Assembly: GCF_040717535.1 (NCBI RefSeq)
Contig: NZ_JBFEFI010000006.1
Coordinates: forward strand, 62,001-126,000
Length of the DNA stretch: 64,000 nucleotides
Source: Thalassoglobus sp. JC818
GTDB lineage: Bacteria; Planctomycetota; Planctomycetia; Planctomycetales; Planctomycetaceae
Direction: 5' to 3'
Position 1 is the first letter of the stretch, and each line of letters opens with the position of its first letter. The notes beneath the pieces were generated by a model that made no database searches, had not been told where the DNA came from, and was given only the letters and a program-made list of their open reading frames with translations. Shown piece by piece: positions 30,749 through 39,527 of this stretch. Position numbers and translations under genes: made by a program.

Positions 30749-33700
30749 ATGGACTTCTTTGATCGTCTGGGCGATTTCTTTAACACAGTTACCGCCTTCG
30801 TTGAGAGCATTATTCGCAGATTCTTTGGTTCTTCGAACGAGCGTGAAATCCGCCGAATCGGGTTTGCTCGCGAGAAAGACGGAACATCAACCGTCATTCC
30901 CGGAACCGTCCTGGATCGCATCAACTCTCTCGAACCAGAAATGAAAGCCAAGTCGGACAGCGAACTCAAAGAGACCGCGTCCCAGCTACGTGCGAAACTC
31001 GCCGACGGCAAAACTCTCGATGACATCCTTCCGGAAGCTTTCGCCTCCGTTCGTGAGTCCGGTCGCCGGAACATGCAGATGCGTCATTACGACGTGCAGA
31101 TGGTCGGGGGTTACATTCTCCATCAGGGTAAAATCGCCGAGATGACCACGGGGGAAGGAAAAACCCTCGTCTCCTCACTTCCCGCTTTTCTGAATGCACT
31201 CTCTGGCCATGTTCACATCGTGACGGTTAACGATTATCTGGCGAAACGCGATATGGAGTGGATGGGGCCGTTGCATATGGCTCTCGGTCTGAATCTCGGA
31301 GCGATTCAGTCTCAGATGCGGCCCAACGAACGCCAAAAGCAGTACGCAGCGGACATCTGCTACGGAACGAACAACGAATTCGGCTTCGACTACCTCCGTG
31401 ACAATATGAAGCCTACGCGCGAGCTTCAGGTGCAAGGCCCGCTCGACTACGCCGTCGTCGACGAAATCGACAATATTCTCATCGACGAAGCACGAACTCC
31501 GCTCATTATCTCTGGACCGGCTTACGACGATATCACGAAGTATCCGAAAGCGGATCGTATCTCTCGTCAGTTGACCCGCGACGTTCACTTCGAAGTCAAA
31601 GAAAAGGAACACACCTGCCATCTCACTGATGAGGGTGTTCGCAAAGCGGAAGAACTTGCTGGCGTCGAAAGCTTCTATTCCGCCGGCAATATGGAATGGC
31701 CGCATCTGATCGACAACTCGCTCAAAGCTCATTACCTCTACAAGCGTGATGTGAACTACGTCGTTGAAAATGGCGAAGTTGTCATCGTCGACGAACACAC
31801 CGGACGAAAAATGCCCGGTCGGCAGTGGAGTGATGGACTGCATCAAGCTGTCGAGGCGAAAGAAGGCGTTCGAATTAAGGAAGTCAGCCAGACGCTCGCC
31901 ACGATTACGCTTCAGAACTACTTCAAGCTGTACTCGAAGCTGTGCGGAATGACCGGTACAGCGATGACGGAAGCGAACGAATTCTACAAGATCTACGGTC
32001 TGGACGTGGTTGCTGTTCCGACGAACCGACCGATGCAACGCATCAACTACAACGATCAGGTGTATCGCACCGAGCGAGAAAAATGGAACGCTGTCGTTGA
32101 CGAAGTGGTCGAAATCCACAAGTCCGGTCGTCCGGTTCTCGTGGGTACGGTTTCGATCGAGAAGAGTGAACGCCTAAGCTCGATGCTCGGCAAGCGCGGC
32201 GTCAAACACGATGTCCTGAACGCGAAGAATCACGAACGCGAAGCTGAAATCGTGGCTCAGGCGGGACGTCTCGGCGGTGTCACCATCGCAACGAATATGG
32301 CTGGTCGAGGAACAGACATCATCCTCGGCGGAAACCCAGAGCACATGGCTTGGGAAACTCTCAAGAACAAATACGCTTCGCGACTGGATATCCCGAAAGA
32401 AGAATGGGATGCCCTCTCTGACAAGATCGCTGAAGAAGAAGGCATGAAAGTCGACGGCCGAAAGGTGGCTGAAGTCGGCGGATTGCACGTGATCGGAACT
32501 GAACGGCACGACTCACGACGAATCGACTTGCAGCTTCGCGGTCGAGCAGGACGTCAGGGAGATCCCGGTTCCAGCCGCTTCTTCCTGTCTCTCGAAGACG
32601 ACCTGATGCGAATTTTCGCTGGGGACAAAGTCAAAGGGATGCTGACATGGCTCGGAATGGAAGAAGGCGAAGCCATCGAGCACCCCATGGTCTCGAATCA
32701 GATTCAGAAAGCTCAGAAGCGTGTCGAAGAACGGCACTTCGAAGCCCGTAAAAGTCTGCTGGAATATGACGAAGTCATGGACCACCAGCGTAAGGAAGTT
32801 TACGGATACCGCCAGGACATTCTCGATGGCGTGAACTGCCGGGGTCTCATCGTCGAGATGCTCAACAAGCAGATCGAAAAATGGGCGATGCAGTTCCTCT
32901 CACGAGAATACCGTTGGGAAACCGCATCTGCATTCGCGACACAGAATCTGGGTCTGGCTGTCGATCCTGAAGACTTGAGCGGCATGGATTTCGACCAGAT
33001 GGTCGACTTCATGAAAGACGAAGGAGCCCGACAGGCAGAAGTGCTCATCGAGGACCAACTCGCGGAGAATCTTCCCGAAGATGGAGATCATCGCGACTGG
33101 AACTGGCGAACACTCGCGACGTGGGTCAATCGTCACTTCGGCTTGAACACCAACGATCGCGAACTCCGCAAGCTCGCCAAAGACGGAATGCCCGACGACG
33201 AACTCAATCGAGATCAGGTCTTCCGCTACTTGAATCAACGAGCGACCGAAGCGATCGAGCGTTGGGACTTCAGCCCGCTGGAGACGATCCTCGCAGACGA
33301 CTTCGGAGCGAAACAATTGTCAGGATGGCTGCGGCATCACTTTGGTGTCGAAATGCCTGCCGATGAATTCACGAAACACGAAGATCCTCAAACCGTTGTC
33401 GATCTGGTGCAGGATCGCGTTCTCGACAGATACCGGGAAAAAGAGATTCGGTTCCCCGTGCTGGTGGGAATGAACCGCTACATCGCAGGGCAGAACAGCG
33501 ATCGCGAAGGACTGATCCAATGGGCCAACAGCCGCTTCGAGACCAATCTCAGCGAAGACGATCTCAAGGAAAAGGAACGTCAACAGGTCGCAGAAATCCT
33601 GATCGATCGCAGCCGGGACTTCTTCCCGACAGCCAAAGAGCGCGAAGAGTTGTACGTTCTGCTGGACGACGTTTTCACGCTGCGGCCAGAAGGTGAAGAA

Positions 33701-34306
33701 GAGGAAGCTCGGGATCTCACACGGTTGCTCGACTACCTTCGCGAACGGATGGAGATCCGGATTGCTGAAAACGAAGTCGTTGAGTTGGAACCGGTCAAAG
33801 GACGCAACCTTTGTCTGCAAAAAGTCGACCAACGCTTCCGACCGGAATTGGGTCAAGCAGAACGTGTTCTGATTCTCGAAATGCTCGACCACGCCTGGAA
33901 AGAGCACCTCTACTACATGGACCATCTCCGCAGCGGAATTGGCCTCGTGGGATATGCTCAAAAGGACCCGAAGGTCGAATACAAACGCGAGGGAATGAAA
34001 GCGTTTGAGCAAATGTGGGAACGAATCGCTGAGCAAGTGACTTCGGCGATCTTCCGTCTCGAGTCAGAGAGTTCCGCTCAGTTCCTCGACTCGCTGTGGG
34101 CGAACGCTTCTGCTCATCATGCACAAGCTCAGTCGGCAGCCACCGAGTATTCGCAGGCCCCTGCTGAAGAAGGCGCCCAAACGGAACCGGGGCAACAGAC
34201 CAAAGCTGTTGAAACGATCCGTAACTTCGATGAGAAAGTCGGCCGTAACGACCCGTGCCCATGCGGCAGCGGCAAGAAATACAAGAAGTGCTGCGGGGCC
34301 AACTAG
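30749..34306 (+). CDS. secA: Protein translocase ATPase SecA, enlarged form
   Basis: About 1185 residues from the ATG at 30749. SecA drives preproteins through SecYEG with ATP. Walker A (EMTTGEGKT), DEIDNILIDEARTPLIISG, GMTGTAMTEANEFYKIYGL, NMAGRGTDIILGGNPE and GRAGRQGDPGSSRFFLSLEDD are intact. The C-terminus has the zinc motif DPCPCGSGKKYKKCC. Between LEYDEV and AWKEHL there are about 380 residues, where E. coli has about 145. This added part of the helical-wing region holds repeats of about 65 residues starting with L-x2-W-x4-F-x (described separately). The stop TAG is the first codon of an interspersed repeat. A GGAAAG site precedes the start. Confidence 0.97.
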   Translation: MDFFDRLGDFFNTVTAFVESIIRRFFGSSNEREIRRIGFAREKDGTSTVIPGTVLDRINSLEPEMKAKSDSELKETASQLRAKLADGKTLDDILPEAFASVRESGRRNMQMRHYDVQMVGGYILHQGKIAEMTTGEGKTLVSSLPAFLNALSGHVHIVTVNDYLAKRDMEWMGPLHMALGLNLGAIQSQMRPNERQKQYAADICYGTNNEFGFDYLRDNMKPTRELQVQGPLDYAVVDEIDNILIDEARTPLIISGPAYDDITKYPKADRISRQLTRDVHFEVKEKEHTCHLTDEGVRKAEELAGVESFYSAGNMEWPHLIDNSLKAHYLYKRDVNYVVENGEVVIVDEHTGRKMPGRQWSDGLHQAVEAKEGVRIKEVSQTLATITLQNYFKLYSKLCGMTGTAMTEANEFYKIYGLDVVAVPTNRPMQRINYNDQVYRTEREKWNAVVDEVVEIHKSGRPVLVGTVSIEKSERLSSMLGKRGVKHDVLNAKNHEREAEIVAQAGRLGGVTIATNMAGRGTDIILGGNPEHMAWETLKNKYASRLDIPKEEWDALSDKIAEEEGMKVDGRKVAEVGGLHVIGTERHDSRRIDLQLRGRAGRQGDPGSSRFFLSLEDDLMRIFAGDKVKGMLTWLGMEEGEAIEHPMVSNQIQKAQKRVEERHFEARKSLLEYDEVMDHQRKEVYGYRQDILDGVNCRGLIVEMLNKQIEKWAMQFLSREYRWETASAFATQNLGLAVDPEDLSGMDFDQMVDFMKDEGARQAEVLIEDQLAENLPEDGDHRDWNWRTLATWVNRHFGLNTNDRELRKLAKDGMPDDELNRDQVFRYLNQRATEAIERWDFSPLETILADDFGAKQLSGWLRHHFGVEMPADEFTKHEDPQTVVDLVQDRVLDRYREKEIRFPVLVGMNRYIAGQNSDREGLIQWANSRFETNLSEDDLKEKERQQVAEILIDRSRDFFPTAKEREELYVLLDDVFTLRPEGEEEEARDLTRLLDYLRERMEIRIAENEVVELEPVKGRNLCLQKVDQRFRPELGQAERVLILEMLDHAWKEHLYYMDHLRSGIGLVGYAQKDPKVEYKREGMKAFEQMWERIAEQVTSAIFRLESESSAQFLDSLWANASAHHAQAQSAATEYSQAPAEEGAQTEPGQQTKAVETIRNFDEKVGRNDPCPCGSGKKYKKCCGAN
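32916..33660 (+). repeat. Tandem protein repeats in the SecA helical-wing region
   Basis: Within secA, three clear units start near 33108 (LATWVNRHFG), 33310 (LSGWLRHHFG) and 33508 (LIQWANSRFE), each followed by an acidic turn, E/D-x-L or E-F, and a helix ending near a Y-R-E-K-E or similar stretch. A weaker unit begins near 32916 (ASAFATQNLG). Spacing is about 190-200 bp. The corresponding E. coli segment (RLKNDFDLDLP...) looks like one such unit, so the region seems to have grown by duplication. Confidence 0.6.
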
Positions 34307-34407
34307 AGCAAGTTGATCTTTCCAGTGCACTCGCCTGCGCGGTCTCACTCATTTCAAGCTGAGTTTGCTCGCGCGAGGCAGTGCAATTCAAATTGGAGAA
34401 TGCTAGA
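34304..34407 (+). repeat. Interspersed 3'-end repeat, copy A
   Basis: It begins with the secA stop codon (TAG) as TAGAGCAAGTTG, then GTGCACTCGCCTGC, then TTTGCTCGCGCGAGG and ends near AATGCTAGA. The first block AGAGCAAGTTG can fold as a small hairpin in other copies (AGAGCAA/TTGCTCT). Length 104 bp. Confidence 0.85.
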
Positions 34408-34582
34408 GAGTCTCTTCATCAATCTCGGATGATGAGACTCATGGGCAGAGTGGACTTGTCGGCGCGCTGATTTAAACTGCTCGCTTCAGTTTCTCTGTGA
34501 GTCTCAGCGTGGGAACACGTTCAACTCATAACTGAAGAGCAGGCTTTCACAGTGCCGAATCCGTCATGCAGTCAGGCCACCT

Positions 34583-35239
34583 ATGTCCACTCAGCAGCCC
34601 AAGAATTCTGCGAACTTTAAGCTCGACCGCCTTGGGGCATTGAGTGACGGAGTGATCGCGATCGCAATTACGATTCTGGTCTTGGGAATTCAGGTCCCCT
34701 CTCCGCACAAGGTCCCCGAAAGCAAGCTGACCGATTATCTCTACAACTCGATCGATCCCATGATCGGGTTTGTGGTGAGCTTTGTTCTGATCGGAACATA
34801 CTGGCTCGAGCAGTTCATGATCTTTCACTTTCTCACGCACACGACGCGAATGTTCATTGCGCTGAACGGCGTGTTTTTGCTGTGCCTGTCCTTCCTTCCG
34901 TTTCCGACTGGGCTGCAGGCAGCGTATCGAAACGACGAACTGGCGATGGCATTTTATGGGTTCGCAAATATGTTGTGCAGCCTCTCGCTTTTATGGATCT
35001 GGCTCTACGCCTCCAAGAATCGACAGCTCATTCAACCCAAGATCCCTCAGGAAACCGTTAACCGAATGACGAAGCGGCTTCTCGTCCCGCCGGTGTTCAG
35101 CTTGATTGCCATCGGATGCTCATTCATCAGCATCAGCCTGAGTCGACTCGTGTTCCTCGCGATTCCGATTTACCACTTCTCCTACTACGTCGCTGATCCC
35201 GGAGTTCACCCGGTCAGTGAAACGGAGTCGTCAGTTTAG
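34583..35239 (+). CDS. TMEM175-family (DUF1211) potassium-channel-like membrane protein
   Basis: 218 residues. The N-terminal motif RLGALSDGVIAIAITILVL matches the R-x3-[F/L]-S-D-G-V signature of the first helix in TMEM175-type potassium channels. Further helices: MIGFVVSFVLIGTYWLEQFMIF, RMFIALNGVFLLCLSFLPF, MAFYGFANMLCSLSLLWIWLY, VFSLIAIGCSFISISL and a last one at VFLAIPIYHF. This gives six TM segments, as in the bacterial family. The ribosome site is weak. It is followed by a convergent gene and a repeat copy. Confidence 0.85.
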   Translation: MSTQQPKNSANFKLDRLGALSDGVIAIAITILVLGIQVPSPHKVPESKLTDYLYNSIDPMIGFVVSFVLIGTYWLEQFMIFHFLTHTTRMFIALNGVFLLCLSFLPFPTGLQAAYRNDELAMAFYGFANMLCSLSLLWIWLYASKNRQLIQPKIPQETVNRMTKRLLVPPVFSLIAIGCSFISISLSRLVFLAIPIYHFSYYVADPGVHPVSETESSV

Positions 35240-35370
35240 GACCACTTGCCCTCAGCGACGCGATGCCTTGAACGAACCAGCGCGTCTTTATTTCCTAGTG
35301 AGAGTTTGCATCGCTGCGAAGAAGCAGGTGAGTCCATCATCACCTCGTACCCAGATTGACATTTCTCCCG

Positions 35371-35408
35371 GATCAAAAGAAAAGAGCCCGGAGAATTTCC
35401 CCGGGCTC
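35371..35408 (-). terminator. Rho-independent terminator downstream of the outer-membrane-protein gene
   Basis: On the minus strand GAGCCCGG pairs with CCGGGCTC (plus positions 35384-35391 and 35401-35408) and is followed by TTTTCTTTTG. It lies after repeat copy B, so a transcript from the gene at 35600-36688 would include the repeat. Confidence 0.85.
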
Positions 35409-35497
35409 GAGATTGGTCGCTACATTCTGATCGACGAGCAACATCCGAATTTCGTCTCAGCGATTTGATCCTCTGAAAGTCAGACTTCGGGCATTGT

Positions 35498-35602
35498 TAG
35501 AGCATCTTCTGATTTGGTTTGCACTCTCTCGCACGAGCAATCACAGCCTTCGACTTGATGAAACAGCACATGCGAGTGCACAGGAAAGAGCAACTTGCTC
35601 TA
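35498..35602 (-). repeat. Interspersed 3'-end repeat, copy B
   Basis: In reverse orientation. On the minus strand it starts with TAG, the stop codon of the gene ending at 35600, followed by AGCAAGTTGCTCTTTCC, GTGCACTCGC, GGCTGTGATTGCTCGTGCGAG and the end AGATGCTCTA. Length 105 bp; one of the best-preserved copies. Confidence 0.9.
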
Positions 35603-36688
35603 GAAGATGATTCCCCAGTCGACGCGGACGATGCTGTCGTACCAGGCTTCATTCGTCAGTGCCTGACCGAAACCGGCGTAGATCGAGTGAGCTGATCCGT
35701 TGCCGCGTTCGATGTTGAGCCGAATACCAGCTTTGGCGTTGACGATGGTGGTATCAGCATTGTTGACAGCGATGTCGTTTCCTCGTGCTTCGGAGACGAG
35801 ACCATCGAACACGGTCCATCCTACGAATTCGACAAGTGGAGTGATTGTAATTCCATCGCAGTCGTAGCAGGTGTAACCGGTACCGACACCATATCGAAGG
35901 ACGTTGCCGGAGAAGTCTCGTCCCTGGAAGCTTGATCCATCAATTGGAATCCAGTCTTTGACTTCGGCGAACAGAGTCAGACGATCAGTCAGCGATCGCT
36001 GATAGAGCAGACCTGGCTCGAGTGTCACGTGGTCTGTTCCGAGTCCTTCGCCAGCGTCTCCAGTTGGAGTGTAGACACGCATCTGGAAGGTGAAGACTGA
36101 TTCGCAGTTACGAATCAGAGCATATTTGAAACCGAAGTTGATGTCGCCAAGTCCGGATGAGTCGCTGTTATCGATGTCGCCGATTGGTCCACCTTGAATG
36201 TTGCCGACTCCGCCCTGTGGCTGAACAGAACGATATGGCAATTCGAAGAAGACAGAGAAGACGTCGCTTGGAGCCAATTCAAGATAGAGCGAGTAATCTT
36301 GAGCATCGATGTCACCGAAGCTGAGAGGGCCGGGTGCGTCGGCGTTGAGTCCTCGGTACTGAGCGTAGAAGAACTCAGCGCGGTCAGGAGTTTCGTTGTC
36401 GAAGAGCCCATCGAATCGGAATCGGAAGTGATTCATTGGGATTGGTGACTCGATGTAACCAGGAAGCACAGCAACGTCGCTGCTGGCACCGAGTCCACCG
36501 GAAAATGGCGACGAAAAGTCGAGCGACTGAGGCGCGCTGGCCACCGGATCAGAAGGTGAGTACGGAGAGGCGTACGGATTCATTGGAGCACAATCGATGC
36601 ATTGGTCTCCTCCTGCAAGCACCAGCGATGGCATGCAGAGAGTGACTGCCATCACTTTAAATAGGTTTTTGGCTTGTGCAAATTCCAT
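35600..36688 (-). CDS. Predicted outer-membrane beta-barrel protein
   Basis: 362 residues. Signal peptide (FKVMAVTLCMPSLVLAGG) with AGGAG upstream of the ATG. After a Pro/Ser-rich segment with two Cys (QCIDCAPMNPYASPYSP) come many alternating strands (MNHFRFRFDGLFDN, DYSLYLELAPSDVFSVFFELPYRSV, INFGFKYALIRNCESVFTFQMRVYTP, VEFVGWTVFDGL) and a terminal aromatic residue (WGIIF), as expected for a barrel. The exact family was not recognised. It is monocistronic and ends within repeat copy B, followed by a terminator. Confidence 0.75.
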   Translation of the reverse strand: MEFAQAKNLFKVMAVTLCMPSLVLAGGDQCIDCAPMNPYASPYSPSDPVASAPQSLDFSSPFSGGLGASSDVAVLPGYIESPIPMNHFRFRFDGLFDNETPDRAEFFYAQYRGLNADAPGPLSFGDIDAQDYSLYLELAPSDVFSVFFELPYRSVQPQGGVGNIQGGPIGDIDNSDSSGLGDINFGFKYALIRNCESVFTFQMRVYTPTGDAGEGLGTDHVTLEPGLLYQRSLTDRLTLFAEVKDWIPIDGSSFQGRDFSGNVLRYGVGTGYTCYDCDGITITPLVEFVGWTVFDGLVSEARGNDIAVNNADTTIVNAKAGIRLNIERGNGSAHSIYAGFGQALTNEAWYDSIVRVDWGIIF

Positions 36689-37271
36689 GACGGTTGAGCT
36701 CCTGGCTGAAAGGTGGGCGGTATCCTGTGCCCTAATCTGATTCGTCGATGCGACCCACTCCGATCAGAGTGTTCCACTCATCGAATCGGAATGATGCGGC
36801 AAATCGAACGATCTCTTTAGACCGGTTCGTTCTGGAAATCCGGTTTTGCACTGCTAGCATCAGTCCATTTCGGAGAACGATCAGGCTTCGCCTATTTTTC
36901 CTCTTTTACAGAACCATCACGACGCGCAGCCCAATTGGCTTCATACAGTGAATTGACCTGAAATTGCCCTTGAAACTGGTGAACATATGGACGGATTCAA
37001 AAACTGAGAAGAAGACCGGATACATTCTGACACCAAATCGCGCTATACTGTAAAGGAGTTATGCGCCAATGGCTCCGCGGATGACGTTCCGAGCGAAACA
37101 TCGAACAGGAGCAAGTTGCTCGATTTTGTGCATTTGCTTGAACCATTTGATGATTCGTTTCGCTGTAGTTCATCGGATTTGTCCGCGAAGGCCAATAAAA
37201 CGATGCTCCAGAATTGACGAGTCGACTCTTCGCATCGGTGCGAAAATGGGTCACGTGATAAAGATCACACG
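36689..37271. other. Long divergent intergenic region
   Basis: 583 bp between the beta-barrel gene (minus) and the kinase gene (plus). It contains a decayed repeat copy (37107-37210) and a TATACT box at 37044-37049 that could be a -10 element for the kinase, though no good -35 is at the right distance. AAAGGAG at 37052 precedes an ATG-like start, but the short frame that follows shows no protein family. No RNA gene is recognised. Confidence 0.4.
37107..37210 (+). repeat. Interspersed 3'-end repeat, copy J (decayed)
   Basis: GAGCAAGTTGCTC (37109-37121) is an exact match to the first block, followed by TTGTGCATTTGCTTG and, about 80 bp later, GATGCTCCA (37202-37210), close to the usual end. Length 104 bp as in good copies. 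It is not at the end of any gene. Confidence 0.65.
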
Positions 37272-39464
37272 ATGGTGAATCAAACATTCAATCCGGATGA
37301 CTTCGATCCGAACGAATATCGGACCGCCGAACCACCCGCAAAAGGTGACTCGACGCATCGTCCGGATCTCACCCAAGATCTCGACAACTCACGATCGGCA
37401 GAAGTCGATTTTGCAGCCCTGTCTGACGTGACGTTGCTTCGCGGTCGAGTGATCAAAGAGCGATACACCCTCAGAGAACACATTGCCGAAGGCGGATTTG
37501 GAGCTGTCTTTAAGGGAACTGACAAGCAGTTTCCCGGAAAGGCTGTCGCGATCAAACTCGCGCTCGACCCTGCCACACAAAAATATTTCGTGCGTGAAGC
37601 CAAGATGATGGGGCAGCTGAAGAGCGACTTCATCGTTGACGTTTACGACTACGGATTCGATCGCGGTATTCCCTACATCGTGATGGAGTTCCTCGACGGA
37701 AAGACTCTCGACGAACTTCTGATCGAACACCGCTATCACCTGCCCGACGAGATGGTCGCCAAGTGTGTCGACCAGGTCGGTCGAGCACTCGAAACAGCAC
37801 ACACCCTCAATCTGGTCCACCGCGATCTGAAACCCAAGAACATCATGCTCGTCGATTGCGGCGACCGCGATGATCAAGGGGAACCGGTGTCGCGATTCAA
37901 AATCCTTGATTTTGGAATCGCTTCAAAAATCGACGCGTCGGACTCCGTGAAGAACGTGACGATGAACGGCGGTGGAACGCCGGAATATATGTCACCGGAA
38001 CAAATCCGAGGCGCTGAACCTGCACAGACTTCAGACGTGTTCACCTTCGGGGTCCTGATTTATCAATTGATGACAGGTCATGTCCCGTTTTCAAATCGAG
38101 ACTATCCTCAACTCTTCGATCTGCTGAATGCGATTGTTCAGGTCGATCCTCCTCGTCTGACCGAAGCAGTTGGAGACAAGCGAAAAGTTCCAGCTGCACT
38201 CGATCAACTTGTTCACTCGTGCCTTGAGAAAGATCCAGCGAAACGTCCGACTACAATTCGCGAAGTCCGGCACAAGTTTCGAAGTGCCTTAAACCTCGAC
38301 AACTCCATTACCGGACTTCCGGTCGACTACGATCCGCCGCCGGCACGTCGCCGCTGGGGGCTGTGGCTCATGAACCTCGCTGTCGTCATGGGCTTCGTGG
38401 CTGGAGGGATGTGGTGGCTGTCGCAACAAATTGAAGTCCACGCCGTTCCGCAAACGATCGAAGTCGAGGCTGGCGGCGAATCGGAAATTCATCTCATCGC
38501 GCGAAGCAAGTTATTCTCACGTCCGGCGAGTTCAGAAATGACGCTGGCGATTGAATCTCTGCCTGAGGGCATGGAACTGAAACCAGTCGATGGCAACTCC
38601 CCGGGCGATCTGCGAATGCTCGTTCGGACAAGCCTCGAAGCGTACGGAACTGAACAGACGACCGATTCCATTTCGCTCGTTGCATTGATCGATGAAGAAG
38701 ACCATCGAGTTCAAATCCCGGTGACGATCACACCACCTCAAAGCTTGTGGGATTCGTCTCCACTTGTCAGCTCGGGCGGATTGAAGCGTGTCTACTCCAG
38801 CACGGGCGGAGCGAGCAAGAATGTTTATCCCGCGATGATCTCCACTCCGGATGGGTCCATTTCATTGAAGTTGATCAACCCGGAAGACCTGCATCGCAAG
38901 GGGCCTCGATACCCGTATTACATGGCGACGAAATGTGTTACCGGAGATCTCTATGCGATGTTTCTCGCTGAGACCTCCGACGCGAATTCAGAATCCAGCG
39001 GCGAGCAAGGAGAAGTTCCGCACACGGGAAGCGATCCGCAACACTCGGTCAGCTATCTCGATTGCCTCGCGTTTGTGAACTGGCTGAACGAGAAGTATGC
39101 CCTGAAGGATCGGGGACGATTTCGCATGGCCAACTGGGATGAGTGGTGGGCATCCATGGGATACTTCACCTCCGTCCAGGCTGACGACCTCGTCGCCAAA
39201 GAGAATCCATTTCAAATGCAAACGATCGCTCCCCTCGGCTTCGAGTGGACATCTTCTCTGAGCATTCTCGGAAAAGAGTTCGACCCAGCCAAAGATCGTT
39301 CGAGCCAACCATTGAAGGCAGCCGGAGCCGATCCTGAAGTCGGCCCGCTGACCTATCGGAGTTATGAAGGAACGGCGATTGGCTCTTCCCGAATTTTCAC
39401 TTCCTACCCGGCCCGCGAAGCCAACCGGAATCTGAGCTTCCGTGTTGTGTTCGAGCCGAATTAG
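37272..39464 (+). CDS. Membrane Ser/Thr protein kinase with extracytoplasmic SUMF1-like domain
   Basis: 730 residues. An acidic N-terminus precedes a Hanks-type kinase domain (about 65-340): IAEGGFGAVFKG (71-82), catalytic Lys95 in VAIK, HRDLKPKNIM (183-192), DFG (213-215) and GGTPEYMSPEQI. One TM segment (362-384) follows. Outside lie a beta-sandwich stretch and, from about residue 500, an SUMF1/FGE-like domain (YPYYMATKCVTGDLYAMFL, YLDCLAFVNWLN, RMANWDEWWASMGYF, LSFRVVFEPN). All kinase residues are kept, so it should phosphorylate cytoplasmic proteins in answer to an outside signal. The giant secreted gene starts 63 bp downstream. Confidence 0.9.
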   Translation: MVNQTFNPDDFDPNEYRTAEPPAKGDSTHRPDLTQDLDNSRSAEVDFAALSDVTLLRGRVIKERYTLREHIAEGGFGAVFKGTDKQFPGKAVAIKLALDPATQKYFVREAKMMGQLKSDFIVDVYDYGFDRGIPYIVMEFLDGKTLDELLIEHRYHLPDEMVAKCVDQVGRALETAHTLNLVHRDLKPKNIMLVDCGDRDDQGEPVSRFKILDFGIASKIDASDSVKNVTMNGGGTPEYMSPEQIRGAEPAQTSDVFTFGVLIYQLMTGHVPFSNRDYPQLFDLLNAIVQVDPPRLTEAVGDKRKVPAALDQLVHSCLEKDPAKRPTTIREVRHKFRSALNLDNSITGLPVDYDPPPARRRWGLWLMNLAVVMGFVAGGMWWLSQQIEVHAVPQTIEVEAGGESEIHLIARSKLFSRPASSEMTLAIESLPEGMELKPVDGNSPGDLRMLVRTSLEAYGTEQTTDSISLVALIDEEDHRVQIPVTITPPQSLWDSSPLVSSGGLKRVYSSTGGASKNVYPAMISTPDGSISLKLINPEDLHRKGPRYPYYMATKCVTGDLYAMFLAETSDANSESSGEQGEVPHTGSDPQHSVSYLDCLAFVNWLNEKYALKDRGRFRMANWDEWWASMGYFTSVQADDLVAKENPFQMQTIAPLGFEWTSSLSILGKEFDPAKDRSSQPLKAAGADPEVGPLTYRSYEGTAIGSSRIFTSYPAREANRNLSFRVVFEPN

Positions 39465-39527
39465 TGGCAATGCGATCAGTAAGGGCTTGCCAACTCCGAC
39501 GTTCATCATCCAGCCGCTGGAGTCGCT

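Noticed and set aside
31175-32119. Open frame of 314 codons on the minus strand inside secA
   Set aside because: It is antisense to the conserved SecA motor domains and has no family signal or ribosome site; its length is due to codon bias of the real gene.
36995-37270. Short plus-strand frame after AAAGGAG near 37052 before the kinase gene
   Set aside because: The product has no plausible domain and part of it is the decayed repeat copy; AAAGGAG with a nearby ATG alone is not enough.
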